From: Candidatus Bathyarchaeum sp.
GTDB lineage: Archaea > Thermoproteota > Bathyarchaeia > Bathyarchaeales > Bathyarchaeaceae
Assembly: GCA_026014565.1 (NCBI GenBank)
Contig: JAOZIB010000040.1
Coordinates: 1-51,027 of the forward strand
Length of the DNA stretch: 51,027 nt
Reading direction: 5' to 3'
Numbering within the stretch: position 1 is the first letter of the stretch; each line of letters opens with the position of its first letter. Shown here piece after piece: positions 33,691 to 41,269 of this stretch. The translations under genes and the position numbers were made by a program. A model generated the notes under the pieces. It made no database searches and was not told the DNA's origin. It saw only the letters and a list, made by a program, of their open reading frames with translations.

Positions 33691-34119
33691 TTATTTGGAT
33701 GCCATTGCTTTTTTGGCGATGGCTACTGCTTCTTCTCGAGTTTCGCCGAATAGTGCACCGATTTCTTCTGCGTCGTCTTCGTCGACTGCTGCGCCGCCGA
33801 TCATGATTACGACTTTGCCTTTGAGGCCTGCGGCTTCAATTTCTTGCATTAGTGCAGGGATGTTGTTTTTTGCTGGAGCAGTGTTGATTGAAACTGCGAT
33901 GATGTCTGCATTAACTTCTTTTGCTTTGTTAGCAAAGTCTGCTGCTGGTGCTTTTTTGCCTACGTCGTAGCATTTGAATTCGGCTTTGGTGAGTGATTTT
34001 CTTACCATTTCTTTAGGGGTTAAGTGTACGTCGGGGTCAAGTGTTCCGATTACTACAATTCCAATTGGGTTGTCAGATTCTTCGGGTTCTTTTTCCATCA
34101 TAGATTTTAACCAAGACAT
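33691..34119 (-). CDS. Small corrinoid (B12-binding) protein
   Basis: This 142-aa protein is a stand-alone cobalamin-binding Rossmann domain. It lacks the N-terminal helical cap of MtaC/MtbC-type proteins. The lower-ligand motif DxHxxG reads D30-V-H32-L-T-P35: the cobalt-binding His is kept but Gly is replaced by Pro. Ser77 in VSINT and the GG of IMIGGAAVDED (108-109) are present. Its gene is first in an operon with mtrH and divergent from cobS. It probably carries the methyl group for MtrH. A GGATGGAA ribosome-binding site precedes the ATG. Confidence 0.82.
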   Translation of the reverse strand: MSWLKSMMEKEPEESDNPIGIVVIGTLDPDVHLTPKEMVRKSLTKAEFKCYDVGKKAPAADFANKAKEVNADIIAVSINTAPAKNNIPALMQEIEAAGLKGKVVIMIGGAAVDEDDAEEIGALFGETREEAVAIAKKAMASK

Positions 34120-34292
34120 AAGATTTCCATCCTTTTGGTTGAATAACGAGGGCTTTATGCATAGACACGCGTATAAGCTTTTTGTCGAAATAGCAAAAAA
34201 GGAACAAAATTTATGGTATTTTGTCGGGCAACTTTAAAAGAGTATTATTGGTTAGTTTTTGCACACCAAACTAGGTGCAATGAAGGGGAAAA

Positions 34293-35036
34293 ATGTTGAT
34301 AATCAAAGGATTGAAAGGATTATTTGGTTTTTTGACGATTCTGCCCATCGGAATGGAGTCCATGGAAGCTCTTTCCAAGTATTTTTTCCTGACCCCCATA
34401 GTAGGCATAGTTTTGGGTGCCCTTGCAGGAACCTTTGGTTATGTGGTGGACATGTTTTTGCCTCAACTGATTTGTGGTTTTCTTGTTTTGGTTGTTCTAG
34501 AACTGTTAACGGGTTTTCATCACATGGATGGGCTACTGGATTTTAGTGACGCCGCCATGGCACGTGGGGACACCAAGAAAAGATTAGAAATTATGCATGA
34601 CATGTACACGGGTGCGGCTGCTGTTACGTCGGGGGTTATTGTTGTGGTTTTGGGGGGTTTGTGTTTTGGTAGTTTTTCAGGCTTGAATATTATAAAAGTT
34701 GCAATAGTTGCAGAAACCCTAGCAAAAGAAAGCATGGTCCTAATGGCGTACTTGGGCAAAAAGCCAAGTTACAAGGGTTCAGGTCATTACGTGGTAGAGG
34801 CCATGGAAAACAAGCATGCTCAAGCCTTTGCGTCCGTAATTCTTTCTGCTGTGGTTGGGTTTGTTTTGATTGGTGTCTGGTTTGCTGTTGTTTTGGCAGC
34901 CATGGGAATTTGTGTGTGGATTTTGACTAGCTTTTCTAACAAAACATTGGAAAGCGTCACAGGAGACGTTATGGGGGCAACCCATGAAATTACAAGAATT
35001 GTTGTTTTGATTGTGTTGATTGCTGTTATGTTGTAG
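34293..35036 (+). CDS. cobS: Cobalamin 5'-phosphate synthase CobS
   Basis: CobS joins adenosyl-GDP-cobinamide and the lower-ligand nucleotide at the membrane, the last committed step of cobamide assembly. The 247-aa protein has about six membrane segments. Its family motifs are LLTGFHHMDGLLDFSDA (about 71-87, matching the LTGGLHLDGLADTxD consensus) and ESVTGDVMGATHE (matching GGxTGDxLGAxxE). It is divergent from the corrinoid protein-mtrH operon across 173 bp that carry TATA-like boxes both ways. The two may therefore be co-regulated. Confidence 0.92.
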   Translation: MLIIKGLKGLFGFLTILPIGMESMEALSKYFFLTPIVGIVLGALAGTFGYVVDMFLPQLICGFLVLVVLELLTGFHHMDGLLDFSDAAMARGDTKKRLEIMHDMYTGAAAVTSGVIVVVLGGLCFGSFSGLNIIKVAIVAETLAKESMVLMAYLGKKPSYKGSGHYVVEAMENKHAQAFASVILSAVVGFVLIGVWFAVVLAAMGICVWILTSFSNKTLESVTGDVMGATHEITRIVVLIVLIAVML

Positions 35037-35073
35037 ATTTCAACTAAATTACAGTTTCGTGTAAACTCCGGAA

Positions 35074-35155
35074 ATTAGATGTGTGCTGTGTAGAAAATTT
35101 TTAGATAAGGTTGTTTTGAATAGGGTACTGTTATTAGTTTTCTAATATGTCCAGC
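35074..35155 (+). repeat. Dispersed intergenic repeat, copy 2
   Basis: This copy contains GTGTGCTGTGTAGAAAA (as in copy 1) and ends in the perfect inverted repeat TATTAG-TTTT-CTAATA (35132-35147) followed by TG. It lies between cobS and the bactofilin-like gene, next to copy 3. Confidence 0.55.
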
Positions 35156-35180
35156 AATCTAGGAACAAAACTTGTTATCT

Positions 35181-35244
35181 TTAGGAACTTCAGAAAAAAG
35201 GCCCATTCCAACATGGAACTACTAGTAGTATCCTAATATGCTGA
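35181..35244 (+). repeat. Dispersed intergenic repeat, copy 3
   Basis: This copy shares TTCAGAAAAAAGGCC with copy 4 and ends in AGTATCCTAATATGC. It is in tandem with copy 2, about 80 bp upstream of the bactofilin-like start codon. Confidence 0.55.
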
Positions 35245-35322
35245 ATAATTTGTGTCTACTTTTTTAGTGATTGTGGTATATTGTTTGTTGGTGGTTTGTT
35301 GATAAAAACAAATGCAGGAGTC

Positions 35323-35646
35323 ATGAACGATAAAATTGATGGAGATGTTCTAGTTGACCACTCAGGGGTTTATACAATAAAGGGTATGATAACCGGCAGT
35401 CTTGAGGTTCAAAACACTGCCCAAGTTATTGTGGAAGGGCTAATCTGCAAAGACGTGATTGTTAACGATTTAAGCAAAGTCTTAGTAACCGGAATGGTCA
35501 ACGGTTCCATAATCGTCAACGGCGGAGCCTTCGAACTATCCGGCATGGTTCTAGGCGATGTAATCCGAAAAAAGGGTGTTGCTCAAATTCAAGAAAACGC
35601 AGTAATCCGAGGCGCAGTAATAGAAGAAAAACAAACCACATCTTAG
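35323..35646 (+). CDS. Bactofilin-like polymer-forming protein
   Basis: This protein of about 107 aa has repeated short beta strands (GDVLVDHSG, GSLEVQNTA, KDVIVNDLS, GSIIVNGGA, GDVIRKKG). They are spaced like the turns of the small right-handed beta-helix of bactofilins (polymer-forming cytoskeletal family). ATG 35323 is chosen because GGAG lies just upstream and the fold begins there; an in-frame TTG at 35281 would add 14 residues. It could form filaments or a scaffold at the membrane. It stands alone between repeat copies 3 and 4. Confidence 0.75.
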   Translation: MNDKIDGDVLVDHSGVYTIKGMITGSLEVQNTAQVIVEGLICKDVIVNDLSKVLVTGMVNGSIIVNGGAFELSGMVLGDVIRKKGVAQIQENAVIRGAVIEEKQTTS

Positions 35647-35683
35647 TGACCCAAAAAATTTAAGCTTAGTTTTTTAGAAAAAA

Positions 35684-35713
35684 GGTGACTACACTTTTGG
35701 TGTTGTAGTCACC
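35684..35713. terminator. Strong 10-bp hairpin after the bactofilin-like gene
   Basis: GGTGACTACA/TGTAGTCACC is a perfect inverted repeat with a 10-nt loop, 37 nt past the stop codon. The T-run lies on the minus-strand side (TTTTTTC), although no minus-strand gene ends here. It may be bidirectional or unrelated to termination. Confidence 0.45.
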
Positions 35714-35754
35714 CCACCGACACTAAACTCATGCTTGTAAAGTAAAGTTTTTTG

Positions 35755-35825
35755 TTCTCTTGAAATTTCAGAAAAAAGGCCGTTTTCAACAGAGCACAGT
35801 TATTAGTCTTCTAATATGCGGTACA
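35755..35825 (+). repeat. Dispersed intergenic repeat, copy 4
   Basis: This copy has TTCAGAAAAAAGGCCGTTTT and the perfect inverted repeat TATTAG-TCTT-CTAATA (35801-35816) followed by TGCGG. It lies between the bactofilin-like and PLD-like genes. Confidence 0.55.
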
Positions 35826-36009
35826 AATAATGCCAAGTTGGCGTTTGCGCCCTGTGCATTTTGTTTCCTTAGCATTTTTAGTTTTAAAAGTATATCGTCA
35901 AAACATAAAAAACAACAGAATAACTGTTCTCGTCTAAAAATCACTGAAAATGCAATTATGAATTATAGGTTAACATGTTTTATATTTTCTAACCATAAAA
36001 CACAATGTT

Positions 36010-36723
36010 ATGCCATACTACTGCAACAAATGCAAGAGGACAATCAGTAAAAATGTGTTTTCGTATTCCACAAATCATTATGGAAAAGCCCTGTGCATGG
36101 ATTGTCAGAAGAATTTTTCATCTCAAAAAGGGAAACGTCGAGAAAAAGAGCCTGAAATAGACGTTGTTTATGGCGTGAATAAGATAGTTCGTGGAGTTTC
36201 ACATATCATCAAAGAAAGGGCAGTCAAAAAAGAGACTGATTTTAACAAATGGACTGCAGAGTGGAGAAAAGTAAAGAACTTGAATTTTTCAATGGATAAC
36301 CGGCACTTTTTCTTAAGTGGCATGGACCTTGATGACTTTACCAAACAATTAATTCGAATGGCACAGCAAACCATTCTAATTGCTAATCCCTTTATCGAAA
36401 GCTGCTACCTCACAGATGCACTAATAAAAAGCGCTCAATCATCAACAAAAATAAAAATTGTCACTCGATGCCCAAAAATGAAAGAAACAAAAAAAACAGA
36501 ATGCCACTCAAAACTAAAACGAACAAACATACAGTTGCATTATGATAACCAAATCCACTCAAAAATCATGGTTGTAGACAGCAGCATGGCTGTGATATCC
36601 TCAATGAATTTTTACAGTGGCTCATCCGGAGGAGCATCAAAAGAAGCAGGAATTGTTACAATGGACAAACAAGTCGTTGAATCATCAGCCCAATACATAC
36701 AACAACTTATTACTTTTCTCTAG
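36010..36723 (+). CDS. Zinc-finger phospholipase D-family (HKD) protein
   Basis: This 237-aa protein has an N-terminal C2-C2 zinc ribbon (YYCNKCKR ... ALCMDCQ, residues 4-32) and a basic linker. A C-terminal single-copy PLD domain has the HKD motif HSKIMVVDSSMAVISSMN (HxKx4D). Single-HKD proteins usually act as dimers: Nuc-type nucleases, or phosphodiesterase-like enzymes. The zinc ribbon suggests nucleic-acid binding. The gene stands alone after repeat copy 4. A nuclease role is likely but not certain. Confidence 0.78.
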   Translation: MPYYCNKCKRTISKNVFSYSTNHYGKALCMDCQKNFSSQKGKRREKEPEIDVVYGVNKIVRGVSHIIKERAVKKETDFNKWTAEWRKVKNLNFSMDNRHFFLSGMDLDDFTKQLIRMAQQTILIANPFIESCYLTDALIKSAQSSTKIKIVTRCPKMKETKKTECHSKLKRTNIQLHYDNQIHSKIMVVDSSMAVISSMNFYSGSSGGASKEAGIVTMDKQVVESSAQYIQQLITFL

Positions 36724-36958
36724 GTTCAAAAATATTTAGTTCCTGACCTTGATAGTTATCCCCAAAGGGGTAGAACACAAACCCAGCTGCACCCAAGAAT
36801 GCAAAATAATGCTACTCAAACCTAAAACCACTCACAACACCAAAAACAAACTAACAGACACAAAACTACAATGGATATAGCAAACAACAAAAGGTAGATT
36901 CATTGAACTTAAAATTACAAAAATTTTATTTTTTTAACAAAAAATGAGTTGATTAGAA

Positions 36959-37291
36959 TCAGGGTCTTTTAGGATTGGCAACTATCCACTTTACCCGGTC
37001 AAATCCGTACTTGGCTAAAAGGGGGGCTAAAAAGTTCGGTAAAACTTCATCTGGGACTTCTCCTAAAACCACGGTGTCACCTTCCCGGTAAACCAATGCC
37101 ACACAAGAGACTTCTTTTTCTAATTCGTATTTAGAATTGATTTTCCAGTATTCTTCGGGTCCTGCGCCTTTTTCAATGCTCCATGTGCATTTGCCCTTTG
37201 GGCTTTCTTCATCAACATTGTTGAAGGTGGCTACTACTTTAGCTACTGTGTCGAGAGCGTGATCAGTTTTAATGCAAAACCAGATTTTCAT
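36959..37291 (-). CDS. Hypothetical protein, 110 aa
   Basis: I do not recognise this protein. It is a soluble alpha/beta sequence beginning MKIWFCIKTDHALDTVAKVV, with a CVALVYREGDTVVLGEVPDE segment, and no membrane helix or cofactor motif. Good codon structure and a start just before the 66-bp spacer downstream of the HemN-like gene suggest a real gene. It could be co-transcribed with that HemN-like gene. Confidence 0.6.
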   Translation of the reverse strand: MKIWFCIKTDHALDTVAKVVATFNNVDEESPKGKCTWSIEKGAGPEEYWKINSKYELEKEVSCVALVYREGDTVVLGEVPDEVLPNFLAPLLAKYGFDRVKWIVANPKRP

Positions 37292-37357
37292 GATGATTCC
37301 TTTTTACAATTTTGGTTGCTGGCTTATTTGTTTTCCGTTAAGGGTTCTTGGATTTCA

Positions 37358-38641
37358 CTAAAGTTTTTTGTTTGGTTGGAAAAACTCCCAGCAGATGTTT
37401 ATTCTCCAGATATCGCCTAATTCAGTTAGTCTAATTTCTTTGTCGTCAGTTTCAACTAATCCTTTGTTTACCAATTTGGTAATGGTTTTTCCAAAGGCTT
37501 CTTCGGGCAATTTTCCAAATTTGTTTTTGAATGCCCTTTTGTTGACTGGACGACGAATCAGCAAGTTCATCATCATTTTTCCCATTTCATCTTCAACGGA
37601 GGGAATCCAAAGTTTTGAGATTGGAAACTTCCCTTTCGAAACTGTATCGATGTATGAATCAGACGAATCTACATCTGTGTATGAGAATTTTCCAATATTC
37701 CCCATAAAGAATCCGGCCCCTGTACCTATCACTTCCATACATGGTTCTTGAAAATCTTCTTTTATTCTGGAAAATCGGTTATGACATGTTTTTTTGTATC
37801 CTGCCTTTTTGAAAATTTTTTGGGTTTCTTGGTACATTTTAGTCTCAATTTCTTCTCTTGCTTTTAGCGGCAATTTGCCTGACTGAATTTGATTATATAA
37901 TTCAGTTTCAGGAAGTAGTTCTAATGCATAACAGTCTGCACTTTCTACATTCAAATTTAAGGCTCTTTGAATGTCGTCACTTAAGATTTCTAATGTCTGA
38001 CCTGGAAGATTAAAAATTAAATCGACACTTACCCTAAGCCCCAATTTTCGGGCAGTTTTTATTGTTTTTTCTACTTCTGTTGCTTTTTGTCGAAGATTGA
38101 GTATTTGTCGTAAATTATCATCAAAGGTTTGAACCCCTAAATCAAGTTGATTGACTCCATATTCAGAAAGGGCTTTTAGTTTTTTGTAGTCAAAATCGTG
38201 TGTGCATCCTGTTATTTTAATTTCTTTTACATCACTCATGTTGAAGTTTTTTTCACAGAAATTTAGAAGATCAATTGTCTGGTCAACAGACATTAGGCTT
38301 GGAGTTCCACCTGCTAGGTAAATTTCCGAAAAATCAGTTGTTTGAACATATTTTGTGTTAGAATAATGCAAAAGACATTTTTTTAGAGATTCAAGGTAAT
38401 GCTCGATTTTGTTTTTTGAAATTATTTCCGTAGGAAAATAGCAGAATGAACACTTGGAATTACAGAAAGGTATCCACGGCTGTAGCTCTTTTCTTGTTTT
38501 ACTTACATTTTCTGTTTGTAAAAGTTCTTCAAATTCTTTAAGCGTTTTAGGATTAGCCTCAGGGTAGTCCCTGTATGTGTAGGGAGGCCAATGCATAGAC
38601 TTTGAATAAAGAACTGTGTTTTGGTTTTTTTTACTTGTCAT
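37358..38641 (-). CDS. HemN/HemW-like radical SAM protein
   Basis: This 427-aa paralog of 18955-20247 shares HWPPYTYRDYPEANP at the N-terminus, LQPWIPFC with C60-x3-C64-x2-C67, LAGGTPSLM, QLDLGVQTFDD and DLIFNLPGQT. It has the same C-terminal winged-helix region. The fourth Cys of canonical HemN is missing here too. The pair forms a distinct clade-like type, probably not true coproporphyrinogen dehydrogenases. A porphyrin or heme ligand is plausible from the family (HemW, ChuW), but peptide or lipid substrates cannot be excluded. It is A/T-richer than its paralog. Confidence 0.82.
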   Translation of the reverse strand: MTSKKNQNTVLYSKSMHWPPYTYRDYPEANPKTLKEFEELLQTENVSKTRKELQPWIPFCNSKCSFCYFPTEIISKNKIEHYLESLKKCLLHYSNTKYVQTTDFSEIYLAGGTPSLMSVDQTIDLLNFCEKNFNMSDVKEIKITGCTHDFDYKKLKALSEYGVNQLDLGVQTFDDNLRQILNLRQKATEVEKTIKTARKLGLRVSVDLIFNLPGQTLEILSDDIQRALNLNVESADCYALELLPETELYNQIQSGKLPLKAREEIETKMYQETQKIFKKAGYKKTCHNRFSRIKEDFQEPCMEVIGTGAGFFMGNIGKFSYTDVDSSDSYIDTVSKGKFPISKLWIPSVEDEMGKMMMNLLIRRPVNKRAFKNKFGKLPEEAFGKTITKLVNKGLVETDDKEIRLTELGDIWRINICWEFFQPNKKL

Positions 38642-38996
38642 TCTTTTCCTATTTCCTTAAGGGGTAGTACTATTAATGGATTTTTTTAATAGAAGTTAAT
38701 AAAATTTTTTAATTTCTTAATAAATGTTATCTTTGTCCGAACAAAAAACTCAACAAATAACTTCAATGGGTGAACATATAGCGTTTTCATCTTTGCTTTT
38801 GCTGAAATTGTATTTTTTGGCTATAAAATATTCCTTTGACGTGAGTCCCCCTGTACGCTCGTATGGGGGACGAACGAGTAACGCCACTTCTTGCACTGTT
38901 TGTCACGGTGGCGATATAGGGGAACATAGTTTGCTTAAACCAAAAGCTTCGGTAGCAATGTGTAAAGCATTGTAAAAATTAACATAATTTTGTTGG
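38642..38996. other. 355-bp intergenic region between HemN-like gene and tRNA-Ser
   Basis: It contains an A/T-rich promoter zone for the minus-strand HemN-like gene, a plus-strand TATA box and a double hairpin (38845-38975). An 83-codon open frame at 38724-38975 exists but is not supported as a gene. Confidence 0.4.
38845..38975 (+). ncRNA. Candidate small RNA with two hairpins
   Basis: A consensus-like TATA box (GGCTATAAAATA, about 38818-38829) lies 16-20 nt before a strong hairpin. The outer stem is GTCCCCC/GGGGGAC (38845-38851, 38865-38871) and the inner stem is TAC/GTA. A second hairpin, CGCCAC/GTGGCG, follows near 38882-38913. A G/C-rich, TATA-driven double hairpin in A/T-rich DNA next to a tRNA gene looks like a small RNA gene. 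The 3' end is a guess. Confidence 0.4.
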
Positions 38997-39080
38997 CGTC
39001 GGGAGTGGGATTCGAACCCACGCGACCCGTTGGGTCACAGGCTTTCAAGGCCTGCGCGTTATCCGCTCTGCCATCCCGAC
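38997..39080 (-). tRNA. tRNA-Ser (UGA)
   Basis: The minus strand folds into a class II tRNA. The acceptor stem is GTCGGGA/TCCCGAC with discriminator G, the anticodon loop CTTGAAA has anticodon TGA, the long variable arm is GACCC/GGGTC, and the T arm is GTGGGTTCGAATCCCAC. A CCA end is encoded (38994-38996). A TATA-like CTTATAG lies about 30 nt upstream, near 39110-39116. No intron is seen. Confidence 0.95.
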
Positions 39081-39171
39081 TTGTAGATTTGTTCATTGGG
39101 GTTTGGGGTCTATAAGCTTTTACTAAAGAGTAATCTAAACAAAAAAGGAGGGAAACAAAAAACTGAGGAAC

Positions 39172-39585
39172 TTACTCCTGCAGTTTTTTGAAGGTATCTA
39201 GGTGTTCTTCTTCATCGGCTAGAATCTGAGCAAACAACCTGCGGGTGGTGATGTCGTTTTCTTCTGTTGCTACGGTTATGGTTTCTTTGTAAAGGGCTAC
39301 TGCTTCTTTTTCTGCTGTCTCGTCAAGTTTAAGCATCTCATCAAGCATTGCACCCACAAAAATGGGGTCGTGCTTTATTGTAGGAACCCCACCTAGAGTA
39401 GCGAGGCGTTCGGCGATTGCTTCTGCGTGTTTCATTTCGGTTATTGCGATTTCTTTGAAGGTGTCTTCAACCATGGCACCTTTTAGGCCGGTAACCATAA
39501 CGTGTTGCCACATGTACTGGATGGACACTTGCAGTTCTCTTGCGATTCCTTTGTTCATTAACTCTAACAACTTTTTTGAAGCCAT
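39172..39585 (-). CDS. Bacterioferritin/ferritin-like diiron protein
   Basis: This protein of about 137 aa is a four-helix ferritin-like protein with diiron ligand motifs: a first-helix Glu in ARELQVSIQYMW, E..H in ITEMKHAEAIAERL, a Glu in the third helix and EEEHLDTF in the last. It probably oxidises and stores iron or protects against oxidants. The start MASKKLLELMNKG at 39585 matches family N-termini; the in-frame extension to 39651 overlaps an archease-proximal region and is unlikely. A link to the FeoAB genes 8 kb away is functional only. Confidence 0.85.
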   Translation of the reverse strand: MASKKLLELMNKGIARELQVSIQYMWQHVMVTGLKGAMVEDTFKEIAITEMKHAEAIAERLATLGGVPTIKHDPIFVGAMLDEMLKLDETAEKEAVALYKETITVATEENDITTRRLFAQILADEEEHLDTFKKLQE

Positions 39586-39657
39586 ACAAACACTTCCAAA
39601 AATGGTTCTCCCACAAAAAATACTCTCAAATGCTCTAATAAACCGTTTCATTATAGA

Positions 39658-40092
39658 CTAAATATCCAACAAAAACCGCAAAACCACATCACCGACATCC
39701 TTGATTATTTCCATCTGGTGATACGTCGCAGCCTTAACCCCAACCTTAGACACATGCCGAGCAGGGTCGTACGTTTCCCCCCAAGCCTTTGCAGTCAACT
39801 GGAACCCTTCACCAGTTTTTGTGATTTCTGAAACTTCAAAACGAGAATACAACATCTCCTTTAACTCAAACTCCAAGAGCAACTCTTCAAGCCAACTGTA
39901 CAACAAAGCCTCTTCGTCCGGAGCCTCCAAAACAAATTCTGTCTGCATTTTTTCATCCACCGTTTCAAGAGTCGTCATAACATCCGTAAACGCTAAGCCT
40001 GCACTCTCAAAGGCTTCCTCCAAACTAGCCCCGTAAGCTTCAACAAAAGCATCTGCGGTGTGCTCTAAAAACTTGAAACGAGCAGTCATCAA
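39658..40092 (-). CDS. Archease (RtcB cofactor protein)
   Basis: Archease stimulates the tRNA-splicing RNA ligase RtcB. This 144-aa protein has the family start FLEHTADAFVEAYGASLEEAF and the metal-site end VGVKAATYHQMEI...LLDI. Conserved acidic residues are in the H-T-A-D motif and the C-terminal Asp. The length is standard. It lies between the ferritin-like gene and the M42 peptidase on the same strand; rtcB is not in the window. Confidence 0.92.
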   Translation of the reverse strand: MMTARFKFLEHTADAFVEAYGASLEEAFESAGLAFTDVMTTLETVDEKMQTEFVLEAPDEEALLYSWLEELLLEFELKEMLYSRFEVSEITKTGEGFQLTAKAWGETYDPARHVSKVGVKAATYHQMEIIKDVGDVVLRFLLDI

Positions 40093-40124
40093 ATTAGCTC
40101 CATTACTTGTGAGCTAAAGTTTGG

Positions 40125-41168
40125 TCAAAAATGTTTTGGAACATTCTTAATCACACTAACTAACAAATCAGCAGTTTTCGTGACATCATCCAAATTCATT
40201 ATACCTGCAGAACTGTGAATATACCGCACCGGAACAGAAACTACCCCACTGGGCACCCCATCCCGGCTCAACGAAATTCTAGCCGCATCTGTTGTACCCT
40301 TCCCGCCAGTCTCTAACTGGTAAGGAAGGTTATTTTGTTTCGCAGAATCCACAAGCAACCGCAAAACCTTAGGATGAGTAATCAAACCCCCATCTGCAAC
40401 CGTCAAAGCCGGACCCCCACCAATCTTGGCAGGAGCATCCCCTTCGATAACCCCAGGTGTATCTCCCGCAACAGTAACATCAACTACCAAACCCAAATCA
40501 GGCTCAATACTAAAAGCCGCAATGGTTGCCCCACGCAAACCAACCTCCTCTTGAATGGTGCCAACAGCATAAATGTTACAGTCACAGTTTTGTAGTTGCT
40601 TCATAACCTCAACTAAAATGGCACAACCTGCACGGTCGTCAAAGGCTTTACCCAAAACAATATTGTCATTCAGTTTCACAAACTGCACATCAAAACTAAC
40701 CGCATCTCCCACCTGAACCCCCATATTTTCTGCATCTTTTTTGTCATTAGCCCCAACATCAATAAACAAATGATCGGCATCAATGACCTTTTTGCGTTCA
40801 TCCTCTTTTTGAATATGAACCGGTTTAGCGCCAATAACCCCAACTAACGGGCCTTTATCTGTGTGAACCACAACCTTTTGCGCAAACAAAACACGGTCGT
40901 CGATTCCTCCGACTTTGGTGAACTGTAAAAAGCCTTTCTTTTTGATGTTTTTAACCATCAACCCAACTTCATCCATGTGGGCAGCAAGCATAACCGTCGG
41001 GGCACCTGCTTTGCCTTTCTTAAAACCGATAAGGTTCCCTAGTTTGTCTTCTTTTAGTTCATCAACGTAAGGTTTCAAATACTCTTCAAGCAAATCTCGA
41101 ACTCGCTCTTCACGCCCAGTTACTCCATCAGCGTTACAAAACTTTTCCAGAACCTCAATTAACTTCAA
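40125..41168 (-). CDS. M42-family aminopeptidase (TET/PepA-like)
   Basis: This 347-aa protein has the M42 dinuclear-metal motifs in order: AAHMDEVGL (His-x-Asp), GKAFDDRAGCA, GTIQEEVGLRGA (catalytic Glu pair), VVDVTVAGD and the C-terminal RYIHSSAG His. These peptidases form dodecameric tetrahedral (TET) particles that trim peptides released by the proteasome. It lies 32 nt upstream of archease on the same strand and may be co-transcribed. Confidence 0.92.
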   Translation of the reverse strand: MKLIEVLEKFCNADGVTGREERVRDLLEEYLKPYVDELKEDKLGNLIGFKKGKAGAPTVMLAAHMDEVGLMVKNIKKKGFLQFTKVGGIDDRVLFAQKVVVHTDKGPLVGVIGAKPVHIQKEDERKKVIDADHLFIDVGANDKKDAENMGVQVGDAVSFDVQFVKLNDNIVLGKAFDDRAGCAILVEVMKQLQNCDCNIYAVGTIQEEVGLRGATIAAFSIEPDLGLVVDVTVAGDTPGVIEGDAPAKIGGGPALTVADGGLITHPKVLRLLVDSAKQNNLPYQLETGGKGTTDAARISLSRDGVPSGVVSVPVRYIHSSAGIMNLDDVTKTADLLVSVIKNVPKHF

Positions 41169-41269
41169 GGCAAATCACATCCTCTAAAAAACAAACCCGC
41201 TATATCAAACTATACCTGCAAGGTTATTCTGATAAACTCTATAAGCCAGTAACTGGTTCTTACAAGGAA

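Noticed and set aside
32729-34119. Methanogen-type Mtr complex
   Set aside because: Only MtrH is present; subunits A-G and mcr genes are not in the window, so methanogenesis is not supported.
38724-38975. 83-codon frame with a CxxCH heme-binding motif (SCTVCHGG)
   Set aside because: It starts upstream of the TATA box, its hydrophobic N-terminus is not a clean signal peptide, and the region is better explained by two perfect hairpins. A real small cytochrome is not excluded.
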